Positions 21,579 through 28,212 of a stretch of DNA of 36,399 nt are shown here, piece after piece (within the stretch, counting starts at the first letter, position 1; each line of letters opens with the position of its first letter). The DNA is taken from NCBI GenBank assembly GCA_903954185.1, contig CAJBMM010000002.1, positions 1 through 36,399 on the forward strand, written 5' to 3'. The notes under the pieces were generated by a model. The model was not told the DNA's origin. It made no database searches and was given only the letters and a program-made list of their open reading frames with translations. This stretch comes from an uncultured Candidatus Berkelbacteria bacterium (GTDB taxonomy: Bacteria; Patescibacteriota; UBA1384; CAJBMM01). The position numbers and the translations under genes were made by a program.

Positions 21579-24092
21579 TTAGCGTGCCGCAGGGGCAGAT
21601 TCGTTCAATGCACCAAGCTGCATTTCATCTACTCTAGCCCTATCTTGAATAAGCTGAGAAACAACTGTGGCATCTTTGCCATACTTTAAGCGTGAAAGTT
21701 GACGCACCATTTCACCCACTTCTTTAGAACCATTGGCGTCTTTAGGAATAGTTTCGCAGTTAAATGGCCTTTCAGCCCTATTATCAATAAGTAATTTAAT
21801 GTAGAAATTATATTTATCAATATTTTGTAAGTCATCTTCGGATAATGGTTGAAATTCATGAGCAAAAAACTCTGCATCTGCTGCACCCATTCTAAATGCC
21901 ACTAAAGACCCTGCGTTACCAACTACAGCGTTACGAATTGGCTCTGTTAGCTGCTCTACATACTGATTGGCAATGTTAAGCGCCAAACCATATTTTCTGG
22001 CTTCGGATAATATTGAGGCAATAGCATCAGTTGTAAAGTTCTGAAACTCATCGATGTATAAATAAAACGGTGTGCGTTCATTTTCTGGAATAGATGCCCT
22101 ACTCATAGCAGCCATATAAAGCTTACTTACCAAAATCATACCCAATAAATTACTATTTACTTCACCAATTTTGCCCTTAGAAAGGTTAACTAGCAAAATG
22201 CTCTTTTTATCCATCACCTCACGTAAGTCAAAAGCCGATTTTGGCTGGCCAATGATGTTACGCATCATGGTATTAGTTAAAAATCTGCCAAATTTAGAGG
22301 TAAAGTAATTTAACATTTCAGATTTATGAAAATCGGAAGTTTTAGCCATTTGCTGCTCCCAAAAACTACGCACCACTGGGTCTGTAACATTGGCCAACTC
22401 TTTTGTTTCAAAGTTCTTATCGGTAAAAAGCCTTGGAATTTCTATTAGGGTGCCGCCTTCTGGATCGGCCATTAATGTAAGTGCAGCATTGCGCATCCAA
22501 TGCTCAAACTGCGGACCAACAATACCTGTTTGATTTGGATCGAATAATTTATAAAATATTTGTACTGCTTCTTGCACTAAAAAGTCGCGTTGTTCTGGTG
22601 TTTTCCACTCTAATAAATTTAAGCCCATTGGCCTATCTACATCTGAAGGATCGAACAAAATCACATCTTCTAAGCGTTCTTTTGGAATGTGCTGCATAAG
22701 GTATTCAACTGAATCGCCATGCGGATCTAAATATGCGCAACCTAAACCCTCTTGAATATCTTGCAATATCATATTCTCTAAGAAAGTAGATTTTCCTACA
22801 CCAGTTTTTCCAGCTGCGTAAATATGACGTAATCTATCTGCAGGTTTAATATAAACTTTTTTATCTTCGCTCCTAAATTTAGATAATCCAATTAACCTGC
22901 CTTCGGTTGGCAAATTAGATGGTGGTGCAGTGCGTTTAGATTTTAGCCAATGAATGTTTGGCGTTTCTACATGCCTATTTGGAAAATGAAAGAGCGATGA
23001 TATTTCTTCAACGTTTAAAATCATCACTGGTCCGGGACTAAAAGTGCGTAAAATGTAATCTAAAACAAGGCGCGGTTTATTCTTATAATGCATTTCTTTA
23101 ATAGTATTGCCCATAGGATTTGTAAATTGTGAAAATGCACTGGCAATGCTATTTAAATGCATGGTTGCTTCTTCTTGAGTTGGCGATGTTACAAGCACCC
23201 TAATTTGCACATCAAAGCCCGATTTGCTCGATTTCATATTTAATAGCTTAAGTTGTTCTTGTTGCATTGGGGTAAGTTGACGCTGGTCTGCCTCGTCGCT
23301 AGGATTAGATTCGATTGTAGCTTTTTTAAATATCTTTACAAAACCCTGATAAAAGCGCTTAAAATCGTTATTGGCATGAGGGTTAAAACCACGCCCAGAT
23401 TGCAATTGCTTGGCATCGTAAGAAACTTGGCTACGCCAATAACCATCGTTTGGACGCACTAAATATTGAATAACAGCGGTAGATGTTTCGCCCATTTTAG
23501 AAAGTGAATTTGTAATCACACCTAGTGAATTTGTCTCTAGCTCGCGATAAGTTTTTATTGGCAAAACATAAGATTTTGTTAGTTTAAATTGATCTATCAC
23601 TATTTTGGCATCTTTATTATTTAAAACCGTGTAATCTTTAACTTCTTCAATCATGGCAGTGGGATACTGACCATGAATTTGCTTTTCGATCAAGCTAACC
23701 AAATGCCTAGAAACGCCAACGTAAAAGAATATTTCGTTGTTATGCGCTGCAATCTCAAACGTAATATGATCTTGCGGAATACCTTTTAATTTTCGCGAGT
23801 TATCATATAAATGCTGAAAACTAGCAAATAAAGGTTCTGCCACGGCAATAAGTTCTCTAAAATCTTTGCGCATTTGCTCTTCTGATACAGTAGTTTCTTT
23901 GGGCATGCTTACTTTTAGCATTACAAGCTCTAGAGAGCGCTGTAAGTTCATTTGCTCAGATTTATGTTTAATGTACCAAATGACGATGGTTATAAATGCC
24001 ACAAAAACAAAAAGCAATAATAGTAAAAGCAACATAGGCCATAAACTTTGGCTTTGCTCTACTGGCTGATTCGGAAAGTACCGCTCGTTCAT
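21579..24092 (-). CDS. Membrane-anchored VirD4/TraG-like ATPase, paralogue of the 16318 gene
   Basis: 837 residues. One membrane helix near the N-terminus (about 18-42), then an alpha/beta region homologous to the other ATPase (both read N-x-I-x-F-Y-V and then Q-I-H/Y-x-Q-Y-P near residues 110-140). Walker A is G-K-T-G-V-G-K-S-T (about 428-436), the next motif Y-L-D-P-H-G-D-S (about 455-462) and the later one Y-I-D-E-F-Q-N-F-T-T (about 680-689). It lacks the 230-residue low-complexity tail of its paralogue. Its ATG overlaps the TGA of the preceding 212-residue gene, so the two are co-translated. Likely a hexameric motor at the membrane; substrate (DNA or protein) unknown. Confidence 0.9.
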   Translation of the reverse strand: MNERYFPNQPVEQSQSLWPMLLLLLLLFVFVAFITIVIWYIKHKSEQMNLQRSLELVMLKVSMPKETTVSEEQMRKDFRELIAVAEPLFASFQHLYDNSRKLKGIPQDHITFEIAAHNNEIFFYVGVSRHLVSLIEKQIHGQYPTAMIEEVKDYTVLNNKDAKIVIDQFKLTKSYVLPIKTYRELETNSLGVITNSLSKMGETSTAVIQYLVRPNDGYWRSQVSYDAKQLQSGRGFNPHANNDFKRFYQGFVKIFKKATIESNPSDEADQRQLTPMQQEQLKLLNMKSSKSGFDVQIRVLVTSPTQEEATMHLNSIASAFSQFTNPMGNTIKEMHYKNKPRLVLDYILRTFSPGPVMILNVEEISSLFHFPNRHVETPNIHWLKSKRTAPPSNLPTEGRLIGLSKFRSEDKKVYIKPADRLRHIYAAGKTGVGKSTFLENMILQDIQEGLGCAYLDPHGDSVEYLMQHIPKERLEDVILFDPSDVDRPMGLNLLEWKTPEQRDFLVQEAVQIFYKLFDPNQTGIVGPQFEHWMRNAALTLMADPEGGTLIEIPRLFTDKNFETKELANVTDPVVRSFWEQQMAKTSDFHKSEMLNYFTSKFGRFLTNTMMRNIIGQPKSAFDLREVMDKKSILLVNLSKGKIGEVNSNLLGMILVSKLYMAAMSRASIPENERTPFYLYIDEFQNFTTDAIASILSEARKYGLALNIANQYVEQLTEPIRNAVVGNAGSLVAFRMGAADAEFFAHEFQPLSEDDLQNIDKYNFYIKLLIDNRAERPFNCETIPKDANGSKEVGEMVRQLSRLKYGKDATVVSQLIQDRARVDEMQLGALNESAPAAR

Positions 24093-24727
24093 TGTGCTGC
24101 TTGCCCCTTTTGCGCCTCTGCTCTTTGACTCATTATTTCTTTCTCTACTCCAATAGCTTTAGCAGGATCTATATTGCCATCTGGCCCGATAACCTTAGTC
24201 ACCAAATCTTTTACAGTTGACTCATTGTGTGCATTGGCTACTTTTGCTGCTCCTGCATCTTCTGCCGCCTCTGCACCAGCTGGAACAACATCGCCTCCTA
24301 CCATTTGTACTCCAGCAGCTAATGGCACTTCTGGTTGAGCTGGCGCGGGTTCTTGAGATGCGTTGGGTGATATAGGTGAAATAGGTGGTACAGGTGTTAC
24401 AGGTTCTGCAGGTTGTTCTGGTTGCTGTTTAATATCAGGCTCTAGGGGTGATATAGGTGTTATAGGTGGTATAGGTGGTATAGGCTCCGCAACTGCAACT
24501 TCTGCAGCCTGGCCTGCGCCGCCTGCATCCTGATCTATGGTCTCTGATCTTTGTTCTCTGTCCTGTCCCCTGCTGCCTGCTCCCTGCCCTACGCCATCTG
24601 CGTCCTGATCTATGATCTCTGATCTCTGTTCGCTGATCACTTCTTCCTGCTCGCTGCTCACGATGTCCTGTTCAATGTTCGCTGCTCGCTGATCACTGCT
24701 TATTGTTTTGTCCTGCGGATCGTCCAT
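24089..24727 (-). CDS. Low-complexity acidic, proline-rich protein, unknown
   Basis: 212 residues. The ATG at 24727 is chosen because AGGG lies just before it and a promoter at 24754-24782 would overlap the longer frame. Three parts: residues about 8-75 rich in Q, D, E, S, encoded by a period-7 tract; about 78-135 proline-rich (P-I-P-P-I-P-P-I-T-P-I-S-P), encoded by a period-9 repeat; and a C-terminal third with A, E, D and a short helix-prone end. No membrane helix remains with this start. It is probably a disordered linker or scaffold partner of the ATPase translated from the overlapping ATG. No family recognised. Confidence 0.65.
   Translation of the reverse strand: MDDPQDKTISSDQRAANIEQDIVSSEQEEVISEQRSEIIDQDADGVGQGAGSRGQDREQRSETIDQDAGGAGQAAEVAVAEPIPPIPPITPISPLEPDIKQQPEQPAEPVTPVPPISPISPNASQEPAPAQPEVPLAAGVQMVGGDVVPAGAEAAEDAGAAKVANAHNESTVKDLVTKVIGPDGNIDPAKAIGVEKEIMSQRAEAQKGQAAQ
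24361..24486. repeat. Period-9 coding repeat (proline-rich)
   Basis: On the plus strand nine-base units such as GGTGATATA, GGTGAAATA, GGTGGTACA, GGTGTTACA and, further on, GGTGATATA, GGTGTTATA, GGTGGTATA. Read on the minus strand they give the P-I/V-x-P pattern. Because nine is a multiple of three the period keeps one frame, unlike the next tract. Confidence 0.8.
24502..24701. repeat. Period-7 tract of about 28 units inside a coding region
   Basis: Plus-strand units run from CTGCAGC, CTGGCCT through ATCCTGA, TCTATGG, TCTCTGA, TCTTTGT, TCTCTGT and on to GCTGATC, ACTGCTT; at least 25 fit one phase (24527-24701). On the coding strand the units look like NNCAGNG. Seven is not a multiple of three, so the repeat is read in all three frames in turn, yet has no stop codon. 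Confidence 0.85.
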
Positions 24728-24753
24728 AAATTCCCTCACATTAATATAATATA

Positions 24754-24782
24754 ATGATACAATGCACCCGCCCCAAATGCAA
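24754..24782 (-). promoter_or_regulatory. Promoter for the 24727-21579 gene pair
   Basis: On the minus strand TTGCAT (24777-24782), a 17-base spacer and TATCAT (24754-24759), about 26 bases before the start codon. This splits the block into at least two transcripts. Confidence 0.55.
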
Positions 24783-24813
24783 AATATTTTATATATTGCC
24801 AAAAACAACACTT

Positions 24814-24876
24814 GTCATTCCTGCGCAGGCAGGAATCTACATAATAAAATTGGATTCCTGCCTACGCAGGAATGAC
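24814..24876. repeat. Inverted repeat, GTCATTCCTGC family, copy 3
   Basis: Starts GTCATTCCTGCGCAGGCAGG and ends CCTACGCAGGAATGAC, with GGAATCTACATAATA and its partner TTGGATTCC inside. It is 63 bases and lies between the 24976 gene and the promoter of the next transcript; it could also act as a terminator or processing hairpin. Confidence 0.8.
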
Positions 24877-24975
24877 AGATTGTTAAGTATAATTCCCATT
24901 AATCTTTTTCTAATCAATTTGCATCGGAATAAATTTCTACACTTGTTTCATTACCATCCATTAGTTCAAACCCAA

Positions 24976-27300
24976 TTAGCCCAAATTGGTTAGTGGTGCC
25001 ACTTCTTGCCCCGTGCCTTCTCCATTTAAACGTACATGTATAGTTATGTTTGTTCCTTTTTCAATATCTGTTATCTCTAAGAAGGCGTGTGTTACATTAT
25101 GTGTTACTAACTCCGCTAAAGTTTTATGGTCGCCCGAGACAATAGACAACCGTGTATTAATACCGCCTATATTTATCTTTGCGCCCTGGCCATATCGGGG
25201 ATGGATTAAGAAGTATAAACCTTCAATAATTGTTGCTGCTCGCAGAGTAGTCTCAAAGTATCCATAAGGAATATTTTTTAAAATTAAACTTTCACCTTTT
25301 TGTGGATCTTTAAGTTCCCAACTAACATTTGGATCAGACAAGTCGACTTCAAACACCTTCTTACCATTAATTTCTCGCGCTTCAATATCTACGACTTGTG
25401 CATCAGTGTCTTTTGGTTTTGCAAGTTCATAAATTTTAACCTGTGGTAAAAGTAAATTATTATTGGTAGATTTATTTTTCAAGCCAATCGTTTCAACTGC
25501 AGCAATTGTACCGTCTAATTCTTGATCTCTGGTCTCAATTCTTTGAACCACATCACATTCTTCTGTGGGTTTATCACCAACTGTTGGCACAACAACTTCG
25601 CAATATCGCAGCAGTTCGTTCCGTAAAGCAATTTGTTTCTGGATGTAATTATTATATTCACGTGATGCCTGCTGATAACCTAATTCTCCTGCAAGGTAAG
25701 ATAAATCTGGAGAAATATCAAAGAGTAATTGGCTAGCCAACGTATTAGCTTCATCAAATGTTATCGTATCTGGACTTTCTGCAAATTTAGCAATTATTTG
25801 TTGAACTAAAATAAAATACTGACTAATTTCCGCAGATGGCGTTGAAGGCTTACTATACTCATCAGACGTTACTGTACTATCATAAACGTACAATCTACTG
25901 CTTGGTCTTGAGTAAGTATACCCACCGATTTGCATATAAGTTCCTGTCCCTGCATAGATTTTTCCATCTTCATCAGGATCTGGTGTTTTGACACGGCTGT
26001 CTTCAATTGACATATCGGGAATATCAGAAGGATCGTCCCCATTTTGCGGACTCACGATAATTACATATTTATCCAACAATTTAACAATTTGATTTCTACG
26101 ATCTGATATTTTACGCAATGCCTCGTTTGCCTCATAATCATTACAACCTTCTATGATCAAATCATTGTAACTTACGAGTGGTAGATAGACAGCTTCAACA
26201 CTCTCACCCTTATCTGAGAGTCGCTTAATTCGTTTATTTTCATCTGCAATGTTGAGTATATTTTCTACCTTATCAAACAGTGCCATAGCGTCGGCATATT
26301 TTTCAGATTCTTCATACATTTTGTGCTCGGGGTTGTTTTTAACTTCTGGCTCTGGTATATGATCTGTATGTACGTACCTTCTCACAAGTGCTTTTCTAGG
26401 CACATCTTCGCCAAACTGCCACCCCCATGAACGCACATTTACAACTTTACCCTGGTCTTCTTTTATTGTAGTAAGCACTTCAGACCCGTCTGCACTTGCA
26501 TCATGTAAATTTGGATCAAATTCATCTTTATTTTTAGGATAAATTTGCGCTACGCCATGTTGGGCTAGTTCCCTGCCCATCAGTTGGCTTAATTTTACCC
26601 ATTCCGAAAGCGCAGCCAAGGCTTCGTTTTGGTTGCTACTTAATTTCATTAAGCTTTCTATATTTGGATTGCTCATATCATCAAGGTAGGGTAAAATATG
26701 CCTGCGCTCTTTTGGAGGCATGTCTATTAGATTTGGCAATGCTTCAAGCAGCTCAGTTGCATGCCTAGAAATTGTTTTCAATCCTGGCATTGCTTGCATT
26801 TTTTCAATTTGACCGCGTATATCGGCACTTGTTGTTGCTTCGGCTTCTGTGCCAAGGTTTGCACCAGCTGCTGCCGTCGCAACGCCACTTATTTCTGCCG
26901 TTCCTTCTAAACCGGCACCACTTTCTCCAGAACCTGGGAGTGTTTTGCTTATAGCACCCAAAACCACATCTACGTATTTATCTCCACCCTCGCTAAGCAT
27001 TGCCCTAAGTACGGCAGGGTTTCCAATTGCAGCTTTAACTATAATTTTTGCATCTCCTGTTGTAACCGCAGCTTTAAATGCCGCAGCGCCTTCTGCCCAT
27101 GTTTGCGGATCTAAATTAGTTAATACAGGAGCGATTATTTTTCGGTCTTGGTCGCCTTTTAGATGTTTAAGAGCCTCACCCAAACTTTCAAAATCTGGGT
27201 CAGAATTACCGTCTGCATCAACTCGCGTGGCCGCAGTTAAAAATTGCTGTGCCCAAACCGCACCTTCTGCCTCTGGATTGTATTCTCTTCCTTCTGACAT
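24976..27300 (-). CDS. Large protein with a duplicated N-domain and a GrpE-like segment
   Basis: 774 residues, no membrane helix and no signal peptide. Residues 1-120 align without gaps to the first 120 of the 27334 gene (59 identical by hand count, with N-L-D-P-Q-T-W and L-R-A-M-L-S conserved). Residues about 200-300 read like GrpE, the Hsp70 nucleotide exchange factor: ILPYLDD, a helix ending R-E-L-A-Q-H-G-V-A-Q-I, then E-F-D-P-N-L-H-D-A-S (260-269) and a beta end (GKVVNVRSWGWQFGEDVPRKALVRRY). The rest (300-774), with helices and beta stretches, is not recognised. The ATG lacks a ribosome site; the 33-base gap to the gene before suggests coupling. No Hsp70 gene is in the window. The GrpE reading is mine and unverified. 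Confidence 0.75.
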   Translation of the reverse strand: MSEGREYNPEAEGAVWAQQFLTAATRVDADGNSDPDFESLGEALKHLKGDQDRKIIAPVLTNLDPQTWAEGAAAFKAAVTTGDAKIIVKAAIGNPAVLRAMLSEGGDKYVDVVLGAISKTLPGSGESGAGLEGTAEISGVATAAAGANLGTEAEATTSADIRGQIEKMQAMPGLKTISRHATELLEALPNLIDMPPKERRHILPYLDDMSNPNIESLMKLSSNQNEALAALSEWVKLSQLMGRELAQHGVAQIYPKNKDEFDPNLHDASADGSEVLTTIKEDQGKVVNVRSWGWQFGEDVPRKALVRRYVHTDHIPEPEVKNNPEHKMYEESEKYADAMALFDKVENILNIADENKRIKRLSDKGESVEAVYLPLVSYNDLIIEGCNDYEANEALRKISDRRNQIVKLLDKYVIIVSPQNGDDPSDIPDMSIEDSRVKTPDPDEDGKIYAGTGTYMQIGGYTYSRPSSRLYVYDSTVTSDEYSKPSTPSAEISQYFILVQQIIAKFAESPDTITFDEANTLASQLLFDISPDLSYLAGELGYQQASREYNNYIQKQIALRNELLRYCEVVVPTVGDKPTEECDVVQRIETRDQELDGTIAAVETIGLKNKSTNNNLLLPQVKIYELAKPKDTDAQVVDIEAREINGKKVFEVDLSDPNVSWELKDPQKGESLILKNIPYGYFETTLRAATIIEGLYFLIHPRYGQGAKINIGGINTRLSIVSGDHKTLAELVTHNVTHAFLEITDIEKGTNITIHVRLNGEGTGQEVAPLTNLG

Positions 27301-27333
27301 AATTTATAGTTTCATTACTAATACTTTTATTAA

Positions 27334-28212
27334 TTAACCCTGCGGTGGCGTACTTTCTGGTGCTTCGTATTTATATAATGTCACATATGGTCTATTAATA
27401 ACCTTGTTATTAAGTAAGATACCGTTAGATTTGGCAATTCCAACACATTTTCCGTCTAATACAGGGCTATCTGTTTTTTGCGTGAGATATTTCGAAGCAC
27501 GATGCAATTTTTCATCAAAGTCCGCACCATCAACTATGTTATATGATTTTGCACCTGCGTTCCTCAGCGCCAAAAAAACATTCCGAGTCAGTCTGCGAAG
27601 ATTCACCTCAGCAGCTGCCACATTCGGGTCATTAAGAATTCTATGCATGGGTGTTGTGTGAAATGTTAATAAATCTAATGCGCTTTCAGTTTCTTCAATA
27701 GAAGATTTTTCAAAATAGTTTAGCGGCGTTTCGTTAAGTTCAATTAAATCAGCTGCCCGAAGATCATATTGTATTTTAACTATCGCTTCGATTTCACTTT
27801 CGCTTAATTTTCCTACTAATTCGCCTTTTGCTTCATCTTCATTTGATTTTGTATTTTTATTAATAGCAGTAACCACCACTTTTACATATCGTTCACCATC
27901 ATCACTTAACATTGCCCGTAATATTGCAGCATTAGAAATAGCTGCTCTCAATATTTTATCTGGATCTCCAGATTTGACCGCTTCTTGAAAAGCAATTTTT
28001 CCCTCATCCCATGTTTGCGGGTCTAAATTCATTAATACACTAATTAAAAGTCGTCTTTGGCCCGGTTCCTTTAAATGTTTAATAGCTTCACCTAAAGCCT
28101 CCATATCTGGGGCAAGTTCGCCATCTACTTTACTATTTGCCGCTTCTATTGCCGCCTGTTGCCAATCTGTTTCTGCCTCTGGTTCTGGATTAAATTTACC
28201 GTCATCTACCAT
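27334..28212 (-). CDS. GrpE-like protein sharing its N-domain with the next gene
   Basis: 292 residues; its ATG overlaps the stop of the 1,923-residue gene by one base (TAATG). Residues 1-120 match the start of the 774-residue protein. Residues about 120-215 are helical and charged. Residues about 219-282 fit the GrpE beta-domain: A-G-A-K-S-Y-N-I, then D-F-D-E-K-L-H-R-A-S (231-240), then G-K-C-V-G-I-A-K-S-N-G-I-L-L-N-N-K-V-I-N-R-P, which matches GrpE's G-N-V-L-G-I-M-Q-K-G-Y-T-L-N-G-R-T-I-R position by position. In GrpE this end contacts the Hsp70 nucleotide domain. The N-domain is not the usual long GrpE coiled coil. Likely a specialised co-chaperone-like protein, duplicated next door. Confidence 0.75.
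   Translation of the reverse strand: MVDDGKFNPEPEAETDWQQAAIEAANSKVDGELAPDMEALGEAIKHLKEPGQRRLLISVLMNLDPQTWDEGKIAFQEAVKSGDPDKILRAAISNAAILRAMLSDDGERYVKVVVTAINKNTKSNEDEAKGELVGKLSESEIEAIVKIQYDLRAADLIELNETPLNYFEKSSIEETESALDLLTFHTTPMHRILNDPNVAAAEVNLRRLTRNVFLALRNAGAKSYNIVDGADFDEKLHRASKYLTQKTDSPVLDGKCVGIAKSNGILLNNKVINRPYVTLYKYEAPESTPPQG

Noticed and set aside
16318-24092. Integrative conjugative element or plasmid transfer region
   Set aside because: No relaxase, VirB parts, integrase, tRNA-linked attachment site or terminal repeats are visible; only coupling-protein-like ATPases are present.
24728-24811. N-terminal extension of the 212-residue protein with a hydrophobic segment
   Set aside because: It lies over the promoter at 24754-24782 and has no ribosome site, while the ATG at 24727 has AGGG before it.
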